A stretch of DNA of 64,000 bases from Archangium sp. GTDB lineage: Bacteria; Myxococcota; Myxococcia; Myxococcales; Myxococcaceae. The translations under genes and the position numbers were made by a program. This document shows positions 1 through 8,218 of the stretch, in pieces. The stretch spans positions 25,870 to 89,869 of the forward strand of contig JAUXRX010000053.1 in NCBI GenBank assembly GCA_030681645.1, read 5' to 3'. Position 1 is the stretch's first letter. Each line of letters begins with the position of its first letter. The notes beneath the pieces are model-generated. The model searched no databases. It was given only the letters and a program-made list of their open reading frames with translations, and had not been told where the DNA came from.

Positions 1-1323
1 ATGGCCAACGGCATCGCCACCACGCAGATGTGCATCGCGATGGCAGAGGCGGGCCTGGTCGGCTTCTTCGGCGCCGGCGGCCTCGGCTACCCGCGCGTGG
101 AGAAGGCGCTCGACGAGCTGGTGGCGAAGCTGGGCGATCGCCTCCCCTGGGGCGTGAACCTGATCCACTCGCCCAACGAGCCCGAGCTCGAGAACCGCGT
201 CGCCGACCTGCTGCTGCGCAAGGGCGTGAAGATCATCTCTGCCTCGGCCTTCATGGGCCTCACGCCCGCGGTGGTGCGCTGCGCCGCGTCGGGTCTCCAC
301 CTCGACGCGAACGGCCGCATCGCGCGCAAGCACCAGGTGTTCGCGAAGATCTCCCGCCGCGAAGTGGCGATGCGCTTCATGGCGCCCGCGCCGGCGGACA
401 TGCTCCGCGCGCTGGTGGAGCAGAAGTTGATCACCCACGGTGAGGCCGAGCTGGCCGCGCGCGTGCCCGTCGCCGAAGACATCACCGTCGAGGCGGACAG
501 CGGCGGTCACACCGACAACCAGTCGCTGGTCGCGCTCTTCCCCACCATCATGGCGCTGCGCGACGAGCTGGTGGCGCAGCACAAGTTCGATCGCCCCATC
601 CGCGTGGGCGCGGCCGGCGGGCTCGGTACGCCCGGCTCGCTCGCGGCGGCGTTCGCGCTCGGCGCGGCCTACGTGGTGACCGGCTCGGTGAACCAGGCGG
701 CCGTGGAGTCGGGCCTCTCTGAGCTGGGCAAGGGCATGCTCGCCGAGGCCGAGGTGGCCGACGTGATCATGGCGCCCGCCGCCGACATGTTCGAGCTGGG
801 CGTGAAGGTGCAGGTGCTCAAGCGCGGCACGATGTTCGGCGTGCGCTCGGCCAAGCTCTACGAGGCGTACCACGGGCACGCGTCGCTCGAGGCGATCCCG
901 GCGGAGCTGCGGAGCCGCCTCGAGAAGGACGTGCTGCACGCGACCTTCGACGAGATCTGGGCCGAGACGAAGAGCTTCTGGCAGAACCGCGACCCGCACG
1001 AGGTCGCCCGCGCCGAGGCTGATCCGAAGCACAAGATGGCGCTCGTCTTCCGCTGGTACTTAGGGAAGGCCAGCAAGTGGTCCATCGACGGCGAGGCCTC
1101 GCGGCGCGCCGACTACCAGATCTGGTGTGGCCCCGCGATGGGCGCCTTCAACCGCTGGGCGAAGGGCACCTTCCTCGCCGAGCAGAAGAACCGCGGCGTG
1201 GTGCAGATCGCCCGGAATCTCCTCGAAGGAGCCGCCGTGATCACCCGCGCCGGCCAGCTCCGCAGCTTTGGTCTCCCCGTTCCCGCGGCGTCGTTCTCGT
1301 TCCGCCCGCGCCCGCTTTCCTGA
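1..1323 (+). CDS. pfa1: PUFA synthase enoyl reductase Pfa1 (PfaD-like), 5'-truncated
   Basis: This is the FMN-dependent trans-acting enoyl reductase of the PUFA synthase, which reduces the enoyl intermediate in selected extension cycles. The 440 residues visible fit a PfaD-type TIM barrel: EADSGGHTDN near residues 164-173, a GAAGGLGTPGS phosphate-binding segment, and the C-terminal SKWSIDGEASRRADYQIW and CGPAMGAFNRW segments typical of PfaD. The ATG at base 1 is very probably an internal Met: MANGIA normally lies about 100 residues into a PfaD protein of roughly 540 residues, so the true start is upstream of the window. The stop is TGA 1321-1323, 32 bases before pfa2, consistent with one operon. 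The family call is secure; the truncation is inferred from the usual length. Confidence 0.93.
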   Translation: MANGIATTQMCIAMAEAGLVGFFGAGGLGYPRVEKALDELVAKLGDRLPWGVNLIHSPNEPELENRVADLLLRKGVKIISASAFMGLTPAVVRCAASGLHLDANGRIARKHQVFAKISRREVAMRFMAPAPADMLRALVEQKLITHGEAELAARVPVAEDITVEADSGGHTDNQSLVALFPTIMALRDELVAQHKFDRPIRVGAAGGLGTPGSLAAAFALGAAYVVTGSVNQAAVESGLSELGKGMLAEAEVADVIMAPAADMFELGVKVQVLKRGTMFGVRSAKLYEAYHGHASLEAIPAELRSRLEKDVLHATFDEIWAETKSFWQNRDPHEVARAEADPKHKMALVFRWYLGKASKWSIDGEASRRADYQIWCGPAMGAFNRWAKGTFLAEQKNRGVVQIARNLLEGAAVITRAGQLRSFGLPVPAASFSFRPRPLS

Positions 1324-1355
1324 CTTTCATCTTCAACGCACCAGAGGTCCTCACC

Positions 1356-4300
1356 ATGTCATCGCACCGCAAGCAGACCCCCATCGCCGTCGTCGGAGTC
1401 AGCGCGCTCTTCCCGGGCTCCACCGACTCGCGCGGCTTCTGGACCGACATCCTCGCGGGCAAGGACCTGATCACCGACGTGCCCTCGTCGCACTGGCTGA
1501 TCGAGGACTATTACGATCCTGATCCGAAGGCGCTCGACAAGACCTACAGCAAGCGCGGCGGCTTCCTCGGCTCGGTGGACTTCGACCCGCTCGAGTTCGG
1601 CCTGCCTCCCACCATCGTCCCCGCGACGGACTCGGCGCAGATCCTCGCGCTCATCGTGGCGCAGAAGGTGCTCGACGACGCGTCACAGGGCCAGTTCTCC
1701 AAGATGGACCGCGAGCGCATCAGCGTGCTGCTGGGCGTCACCTCGGCGCAGGAGCTGCTCGGCAGCATGGTGAGCCGCCTGCAGAAGCCGGTCTGGCTCA
1801 AGGCGCTGCGCGAGTCGGGCATCCCCGAGACCGAGGCGCAGGACATCTGCCTCAAGATCGCCAAGTCCTACACCCCCTGGCAGGAATCGTCGTTCCCCGG
1901 CCTGCTCGGCAACGTCGTCGCCGGCCGCATCGCCAACCGCTTCGACCTGCGCGGCACCAACGCCGTCACCGACGCCGCGTGCGCTTCGTCGCTCGCCGCC
2001 ATCTCGATGGGCATCAACGAGCTGCAGCTCGGCCAGTCTGACCTCGTCATCACCGGCGGCGTCGACGCGATGAACGACATCTTCATGTACCTCTGCTTCA
2101 GCAAGACGCCCGCGCTCTCGCCTTCGGGTGATTGCCGGCCGTTCTCCGACACCGCTGACGGCACGCTGCTCGGCGAAGGCATCGCCATGGTCGCCTTGAA
2201 GCGCCTGGAAGACGCAGAGCGCGATGGCGACCGCATCTACTCGGTCATCACCGGCATCGGCTCGGCGTCCGACGGCCGCGCGAACAGCGTGTACGCGCCC
2301 CTGCCCGAGGGCCAGGCCCGCTCGCTGCGCCGCGCCTACGAAGTCGCGGGCTACGGCCCCGAGACCGTGGAGCTGGTGGAAGCGCACGGCACCGGCACCA
2401 AGGCCGGCGACGCCGCCGAGTTCGCGGGGCTCAAGCTCGCGTTCACCGGCGCTCGCGATGAGAACCAGTGGTGCGCGCTGGGCACGGTGAAGTCGCAGAT
2501 CGGCCACACCAAGGCCGCGGCCGGGGCGGCGGGGCTGTTCAAGGCGGTGATGGCGCTGCACCACAAGGTGCTGCCGCCCACCATCAAGGTCGATCGCCCC
2601 AACCCCAAGCTCGAGATCGAGAAGAGCCCGTTCTACCTGAACACCCAGCGCCGCCCGTGGATCCGCGACAGCAAGCACCCGCGCCGCGCGTCGGTGTCGA
2701 GCTTCGGCTTCGGCGGCAGCAACTTCCACGTCGCGCTCGAGGAGTACGTGCCGAAGGGCAAGGGCAAGGAAGCCTGGCGCCTGCGCACCGTGCCCACCGA
2801 GCTGGTGCTGATCAGCGCGGGCACGCCCGCTGAGCTGGTGGCGAAGTGCAAGACGCTCGCGGCCTCGAAGAAGGAGCTGCACCACCTCGCGCGCGAGACG
2901 CAGCTGTCCTTCTCCACGAAGGACGCGGCGCGCCTCGCGGTGATCGCGGCGAACTCCCTGGAGCTGACCGAGAAGCTGAACGCGGCGGCGGCGAGCATCG
3001 AGAAGGCGCCGGGCAACGCGTACTCCACTCCGACGGGCGTGCACTACGCGACCGGCGCGGCGGACGCGGGCCAGGTGGGCTTCCTCTTCCCCGGGCAGGG
3101 CAGCCAGTACGTCGGCATGGGCGCCGAGGCCGCGATGGCCTTCGACGTCGCGCGCAAGGCGTGGGACGACGCGGCCAATCTTCCCTTCGGCAACGAGCGC
3201 CTGCAGGACGTGGTGTTCCCGAAGCCGGTGTTCACCGATGCCGATCGCGAGGCGCAGCAGAAGAAGCTGACGCAGACCGAGTGGGCGCAGCCTGCGCTGG
3301 GCGTGCACAGCCAGTCGCTGGCGAACGTGCTGCACCTGGTGGGCGTGAAGGCTTCCTGCGTCGCGGGTCACAGCTTCGGTGAGGTGGCCGCGCTGCACGA
3401 GGCGGGCGTCATCGATTCGGCGGCGCTGGTGAAGGTCGCGCGCAAGCGTGGCGAGCTGATGCGTGATGCGTCTGCGACGCCGGGCGCGATGACGGCGGTG
3501 GCGAAGACCATCGACGAGGTGAAGGCCGCGGTCGCCGCGAGCGGCGCGAACGTGGTGGTGGCGAACCACAACTCCCCCACCCAGGTGGTGCTGTCGGGTT
3601 CGGTCGAGGAGATCACGAAGGTCGAGGCCGCGCTGTCGGCGAAGGGCATGACCGCCAAGCGCCTGCCGGTGGCGACCGCGTTCCACAGCCCGCTGGTGGC
3701 TGGCTCGAGCGCGCCGTTCCGTACGTTCCTCGAGGGCGTGACGTTCGACGCGCCGAAGCTCGACGTGTACGGCAACGCGACGGCCGCGGTGTACGGCAAG
3801 GACGCGCGCGAGCAGCTCGCTTCGCAGTTGGCGCAGCCGGTGCGCTTCGTCGAGCAGATCGAGGCGATGTACGCGCGTGGGGTGCGCACGTTCGTCGAGG
3901 TCGGCGCGGGCAGCGTGTTGACCGAGCTGGTCGGCCGCATCCTGGGTGATCGTCCGCACCGCGCGGTGAGCCTGGATCGCAAGGGCAAGCACGGCGTGAC
4001 CACGTTGCAGGAAGGCCTCGGCCGCCTGGCGATCGCCGGCGTGACGATGAACCTGGCGCCGCTCTGGGAGCAGTTCCAGCCCGAGTCGGACAAGCCGGTG
4101 AAGAAGCCGGCGATGACGATGCCGATCAACGGGGCGAACACGGGCCGTCCGTATCCTCCGGCCGGTGGCGCGAAGGACCTGCCTCCGCCGAACGGTCCGC
4201 GTCCGGTTCCGCAGCCGCAGATCATTCACGTGGAAGTGCCTGCACCTGTCTCCCTCTCCCCGCCGAGCGGGGAGAGGGTTGGGGTGAGGGGCGACGTTCC

Positions 4301-7300
4301 GGTCGTCCAGCAGCAGGCCTCCTCGGAATCCCAGCTCGCCTGGGTGCACGCCTTCCAGGAAACGCAGCGCCAGACTGCCGACGCGCACGCCGCCTACCAG
4401 CGCGCGATGGCGGACAGCCACATGGCCTTCCTCAACACCGCGCAGTCCTCGTTCGCAGGCCTGAGCGCGATGATGGGAGCCCCGGCTCCGCAGCAGCAGA
4501 CGCAGCAGTACCTGCCCGCGCCGGCCCCGATGCCGCAGCAGTTCGCGGCGCCGAAGCCGATGGCGATGCTGCCCGCCCCGCAGCCGATGCCAGTCGCGGC
4601 ACCGATCATCGCAGCCCCCGCGCCGATCGCCGCGGCGCCCGCGCCCGTCGCCGCACCGCGCCCCGCGGCCGGCCCTGCCGTCGACCTCGAGTCGCTGATG
4701 ATGACGATCGTGGCCGAGAAGACCGGCTACCCGAAGGAGATGCTCAACGCGAACATGGAGCTCGAGGCCGACCTCGGCATCGACAGCATCAAGCGCGTCG
4801 AGATCCTCTCCGCGATGCGTGAGCGCGCGCCGAACCTGCCCGAGGTGAAGCCGACTGAGCTCGCGACCCTGCGCACGCTCGGACAGATCGTCGATCACAT
4901 GAAGGCGGCCGGTGGTGCTGCCTTCTCAGCCGCGCCCGCGCCCGTCGCCGCAGCGGCGCCCGTCGCGGCGGCCGCTGGTCCCTCCGTGGACCTCGAGTCG
5001 TTGATGATGACGATCGTGGCCGAGAAGACCGGCTACCCGAAGGAGATGCTCAACGCGAACATGGAGCTCGAAGCCGACCTCGGCATCGACAGCATCAAGC
5101 GCGTGGAGATCCTCTCGGCGATGCGTGAGCGCGCGCCGAACCTGCCCGAGGTGAAGCCGACCGAGCTCGCCACCCTGCGCACGCTCGGACAGATCGTGGC
5201 GCACATGAAGGCGGCCGGTGGTGCTGCCTTCGCCGCCGCACCCGCGCCTGTTGCCGCCGTGGCCCCCGTGGCCGCCGCGGCGGGTCCTTCCGTCGACCTC
5301 GAGTCGTTGATGATGACGATCGTGGCCGAGAAGACCGGCTACCCGAAGGACATGCTCAACGCGAACATGGAGCTGGAGGCCGACCTCGGCATCGACAGCA
5401 TCAAGCGCGTGGAGATCCTCTCTGCGATGCGTGAGCGCGCGCCGAACCTGCCCGAGGTGAAGCCGACCGAGCTGGCGACGCTGCGCACGCTCGGACAGAT
5501 CGTGAACCACATGCGCGCAGCAGGTGGCGCGACCGCTCCGGCGCCTGTCGCCGCGGCGCCCGTGGCTGCAGCACCCGCTGCGTCCCTGCTCGACCTCGAG
5601 GCGCTGATGATGGCGATCGTGGCCGAGAAGACCGGCTACCCGACGGAGATGCTCAACGCGAACATGGAGCTGGAGGCCGACCTCGGCATCGACAGCATCA
5701 AGCGCGTGGAGATCCTCTCGGCGATGCGTGAGCGTGCGCCCAACCTGCCCGAGGTGAAGCCGACCGAATTGGCGACGCTCCGCACCCTGGGGCAGATCGT
5801 CAACCACATGCGCGCGGCCGGTGGCGCACCCGCTCCTTCTGCCGCAGCACCCGTGGCTGCCGCGCCGAAGGCCAGCGTCGAGCGCTACTCGCTGCGCGAG
5901 GTGCCCTCGACCTCGGTGGGCATGGCGCTCTCGGGCGTGCTCGGTGCGCAGCGGCTCGCGGTCACCGACGACGGCGCCGGAGTGGCGGCCGCGGTCGTGG
6001 CCCACCTGGCGAAGCACGGCGTGAAGGCGAGCGTCGTCGCCGCCGCGCCTGCCGATGCAGACGCGGTCATCTTCCTGGGCGGGCTCCGCGCGGTGAAGAA
6101 CGTCGAAGAGGCGATCGCGGTGAATCGCGAGGCCTTCCGCACCGCCCGCGCCCTCGCGGCGCGCTTCGGTGAGACGGGCGGCACCTTCGTCACCGTGCAG
6201 GACACGGGTGGCGACTTCGGGCTCTCGGGCCGCGACGGCACCCGCGCGTTCCTCGGCGGCGTCAGCGCCCTGGCCCGCACCGCGGCGCTGGAGTGGCCGA
6301 AGGCGGCGGTGAAGGCGATCGACCTCGAGCGCGGCGCGCGTGACGTGAACGCGACGGCGGAAGCGATCGTCAACGAAGTGCTCGGTGGCGGCACGACGCT
6401 CGAGGTCGGGCTGCACGCCGACGGGCGCCGCACCACGCTGGCCTCGGTGAACACGCCGTCGCCCACCACCGCGGCGGTGCAGCTCGGTCCCACCTCGGTC
6501 GTCGTCGCCTCAGGCGGCGGACGCGGGGTGACGGCAGCGGGGTTGCTCGCGCTGGCGAAGGCGAAGCAGCCGCGCATCGTGCTGCTGGGCCGTACGCCGC
6601 TGGGCGAAGAGCCCGCCGAGCTGCGGGGCATCACCGACGAGCCCGGCCTCAAGCGGGCGCTGATGCAGCGCGCGCAGGCCGAGGGCAAGAAGGCCACCCC
6701 GGCCGAGCTCAACGGTCAGCTCGCCTCGCTCCAGGCGCTGCGCGAGATCCGCGCGACGATGGCGGCGCTCAAGGCCGCGGGCAGCGACTCGCGCTACCTC
6801 GCGGTGGACGTGGCCAACGCGGCCGCGCTCTCCGCGGCGCTCGACACGGTCCGCAAGGAGTGGGGACCCATCACCGCCGTCGTTCACGGCGCGGGCGTGC
6901 TCGCAGACAAGAAGATCGCCGAGAAGACCGACGAGCAGTTCGATCGCGTCTTCGACACCAAGGTGAGCGGGCTGCGCGCGCTGCTCGCGGCGACCGCGAA
7001 GGATCCGCTCACCTCGCTGGTCCTCTTCTCTTCCATCGCGGCGCGCACCGGAAACCTCGGGCAGTGCGACTACGCGATGGCGAACGAAGTGCTCAACCTC
7101 GTGGCCTGCGCCGAGCGCGCCCGCCGCGGCCCTTCCTGCGTGGTGCGGTCGATCGGCTGGGGCCCGTGGGAAGGCGGCATGGTGACGCCGAGCCTCAAGG
7201 CGCACTTCACCCAGATGGGCGTGGCGCTCATTCCGCTCGAGGTGGGCGCGCAGCGCTTCGTCGACGAGCTGACCGGCGCCAGCGAGGACGTAACGGTGGT

Positions 7301-8147
7301 GGTGGGCGGCTCGCACGGTGACGGGGCGCTGGGCGCGAAGGTGACGCCCTCGGCCACGGTGGAGGTGCGCGTCGATTCACGCTCGCACCCGTACCTGGCG
7401 GACCATGCGATCGCCGGGGTGCCGGTGGTGCCGATGGTGCTGGCGGTGGAGTGGTTCCTGCGCGCAGCGCGGGCGTGCCGGCCTGACCTGGTGCTGGCGG
7501 CGGTGAAGCAGGTGAAGGTGCTGCGCGGCATCAAGCTCGAGGGCTTCGCCGGCGCGGGAGATCGCTTCGTGGTCAGCGCGAAGCAGCTCAGCAACGGCTC
7601 GGGCGCCGAGGTGGGCGTCGAGCTGCGCGGCAAGGGTGACGTGCTGCACTACAGCGCGACCGTGAAGCTGACGGACCGCGCCGTGGCGCAGCCGGAGATC
7701 GAAGCGCAGCCGGTGCTGGAGAAGTGGACCCAGGCCGCGGTGTACGACGGCCAGGTGCTCTTCCACGGGCCGAGCTTCCAGGTGATCGACTCGGTGAAGG
7801 GCGTCTCGCGTGAAGGCATCGTGGGCACGCTCTCGGGCACGACCAAGTCGGCGTGGGCCGGCGAGTCGTGGCGCAGCGACGCGGCGGCGATGGACGGTGG
7901 CCTGCAGCTCGCGCTGCTCTGGTCGCGTCACGTGCTCGGCGGCGCGGTGTTGCCGATGGCGATGGGCGAGTACCGCAGCTACCGCGACGGGCTCACCGAG
8001 GGCCCGATGCAGGGCGTGGTGCACGGCCGGAAGATCCACGACCAGCGCACGGTCTGCGACATCGCCTTCTCCGACGCGAGTGGCCACGTCGTCGCCGAGA
8101 TCATCGGCGTCGAGACGGTCCTCCGCCCGGACACCGCCCGCAACTGA
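1356..8147 (+). CDS. pfa2: PUFA synthase subunit Pfa2: KS-AT-ACP x4-KR-DH
   Basis: This is the PfaA-like iterative megasynthase (2263 aa) that carries and extends the acyl chain. From the N-terminus: a ketosynthase (about 6-460) with Cys209 in DAACASS, His344 in EAHGTGT and His384 in GHTKAAAG; an acyltransferase (about 574-890) with Ser673 in GHSFGE; four tandem ACPs with phosphopantetheine serines 1144, 1246, 1348 and 1447 in LGIDSIKRVEI; a ketoreductase with SGGGRGVT near 1714 and catalytic Tyr in YAMAN; and a hot-dog dehydratase with His2017 in HAIAGVPVVP (HxxxGxxxxP). Start ATG 1356 has AGAGG 8 bases upstream and leads straight into the KS; the open frame runs further upstream but overlaps pfa1. 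Linkers are Pro/Ala-rich. One in-frame copy of the short palindromic repeat lies at 4251-4291. Confidence 0.96.
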   Translation: MSSHRKQTPIAVVGVSALFPGSTDSRGFWTDILAGKDLITDVPSSHWLIEDYYDPDPKALDKTYSKRGGFLGSVDFDPLEFGLPPTIVPATDSAQILALIVAQKVLDDASQGQFSKMDRERISVLLGVTSAQELLGSMVSRLQKPVWLKALRESGIPETEAQDICLKIAKSYTPWQESSFPGLLGNVVAGRIANRFDLRGTNAVTDAACASSLAAISMGINELQLGQSDLVITGGVDAMNDIFMYLCFSKTPALSPSGDCRPFSDTADGTLLGEGIAMVALKRLEDAERDGDRIYSVITGIGSASDGRANSVYAPLPEGQARSLRRAYEVAGYGPETVELVEAHGTGTKAGDAAEFAGLKLAFTGARDENQWCALGTVKSQIGHTKAAAGAAGLFKAVMALHHKVLPPTIKVDRPNPKLEIEKSPFYLNTQRRPWIRDSKHPRRASVSSFGFGGSNFHVALEEYVPKGKGKEAWRLRTVPTELVLISAGTPAELVAKCKTLAASKKELHHLARETQLSFSTKDAARLAVIAANSLELTEKLNAAAASIEKAPGNAYSTPTGVHYATGAADAGQVGFLFPGQGSQYVGMGAEAAMAFDVARKAWDDAANLPFGNERLQDVVFPKPVFTDADREAQQKKLTQTEWAQPALGVHSQSLANVLHLVGVKASCVAGHSFGEVAALHEAGVIDSAALVKVARKRGELMRDASATPGAMTAVAKTIDEVKAAVAASGANVVVANHNSPTQVVLSGSVEEITKVEAALSAKGMTAKRLPVATAFHSPLVAGSSAPFRTFLEGVTFDAPKLDVYGNATAAVYGKDAREQLASQLAQPVRFVEQIEAMYARGVRTFVEVGAGSVLTELVGRILGDRPHRAVSLDRKGKHGVTTLQEGLGRLAIAGVTMNLAPLWEQFQPESDKPVKKPAMTMPINGANTGRPYPPAGGAKDLPPPNGPRPVPQPQIIHVEVPAPVSLSPPSGERVGVRGDVPVVQQQASSESQLAWVHAFQETQRQTADAHAAYQRAMADSHMAFLNTAQSSFAGLSAMMGAPAPQQQTQQYLPAPAPMPQQFAAPKPMAMLPAPQPMPVAAPIIAAPAPIAAAPAPVAAPRPAAGPAVDLESLMMTIVAEKTGYPKEMLNANMELEADLGIDSIKRVEILSAMRERAPNLPEVKPTELATLRTLGQIVDHMKAAGGAAFSAAPAPVAAAAPVAAAAGPSVDLESLMMTIVAEKTGYPKEMLNANMELEADLGIDSIKRVEILSAMRERAPNLPEVKPTELATLRTLGQIVAHMKAAGGAAFAAAPAPVAAVAPVAAAAGPSVDLESLMMTIVAEKTGYPKDMLNANMELEADLGIDSIKRVEILSAMRERAPNLPEVKPTELATLRTLGQIVNHMRAAGGATAPAPVAAAPVAAAPAASLLDLEALMMAIVAEKTGYPTEMLNANMELEADLGIDSIKRVEILSAMRERAPNLPEVKPTELATLRTLGQIVNHMRAAGGAPAPSAAAPVAAAPKASVERYSLREVPSTSVGMALSGVLGAQRLAVTDDGAGVAAAVVAHLAKHGVKASVVAAAPADADAVIFLGGLRAVKNVEEAIAVNREAFRTARALAARFGETGGTFVTVQDTGGDFGLSGRDGTRAFLGGVSALARTAALEWPKAAVKAIDLERGARDVNATAEAIVNEVLGGGTTLEVGLHADGRRTTLASVNTPSPTTAAVQLGPTSVVVASGGGRGVTAAGLLALAKAKQPRIVLLGRTPLGEEPAELRGITDEPGLKRALMQRAQAEGKKATPAELNGQLASLQALREIRATMAALKAAGSDSRYLAVDVANAAALSAALDTVRKEWGPITAVVHGAGVLADKKIAEKTDEQFDRVFDTKVSGLRALLAATAKDPLTSLVLFSSIAARTGNLGQCDYAMANEVLNLVACAERARRGPSCVVRSIGWGPWEGGMVTPSLKAHFTQMGVALIPLEVGAQRFVDELTGASEDVTVVVGGSHGDGALGAKVTPSATVEVRVDSRSHPYLADHAIAGVPVVPMVLAVEWFLRAARACRPDLVLAAVKQVKVLRGIKLEGFAGAGDRFVVSAKQLSNGSGAEVGVELRGKGDVLHYSATVKLTDRAVAQPEIEAQPVLEKWTQAAVYDGQVLFHGPSFQVIDSVKGVSREGIVGTLSGTTKSAWAGESWRSDAAAMDGGLQLALLWSRHVLGGAVLPMAMGEYRSYRDGLTEGPMQGVVHGRKIHDQRTVCDIAFSDASGHVVAEIIGVETVLRPDTARN
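4251..4291 (+). repeat. Palindromic repeat family A, in-frame copy in pfa2
   Basis: Core TCCCTCTCCCCGC, a few bases, GCGGGGAGAGGG, then GGGGTGAGGGG. The two arms can form a hairpin. This copy is read in frame as SLSPPSGERVGVRG in the linker between the AT and the first ACP, where it adds 14 residues of atypical sequence. Confidence 0.85.
4681..5823 (+). repeat. Four tandem ACP-encoding units in pfa2
   Basis: Four consecutive units of 102, 102 and 99 codons between active-site serines. The ACP cores (from DLES or DLEA to HMKAAGG or HMRAAGG) are nearly identical at protein and DNA level, and the joining segments are Ala/Pro-rich. This looks like recent duplication or gene conversion. Multiple tandem ACPs are usual for PUFA synthases and raise product yield in the family. 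Confidence 0.9.
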
Positions 8148-8160
8148 CCTGACCTCTGAC

Positions 8161-8200
8161 TCCCTCTCCCCGCCAGCGGGGAGAGGGTCGGGGTGAGGGG
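8161..8200 (+). repeat. Palindromic repeat family A, pfa2-pfa3 intergenic copy
   Basis: The same core as at 4251, here filling most of the gap between the pfa2 stop (8147) and the pfa3 start (8219). The hairpin could form in the transcript between the two reading frames. No U-tract follows, so it is not an obvious terminator. Confidence 0.85.
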
Positions 8201-8218
8201 CCAAGACTCGAAGGACAG

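Noticed and set aside
1..3. ATG at base 1 as the start of the enoyl reductase
   Set aside because: PfaD proteins have about 100 residues before MANGIA, so this is an internal Met and the gene starts outside the window.
1683..4898. Long minus-strand open frame (1071 codons) opposite pfa2
   Set aside because: Arg/His/Leu-rich shadow of a high-GC gene; the plus strand has intact KS and AT motifs.
8161..8200. Rho-independent terminator between pfa2 and pfa3
   Set aside because: The hairpin is a copy of a dispersed repeat that also occurs inside coding regions and has no T-run.
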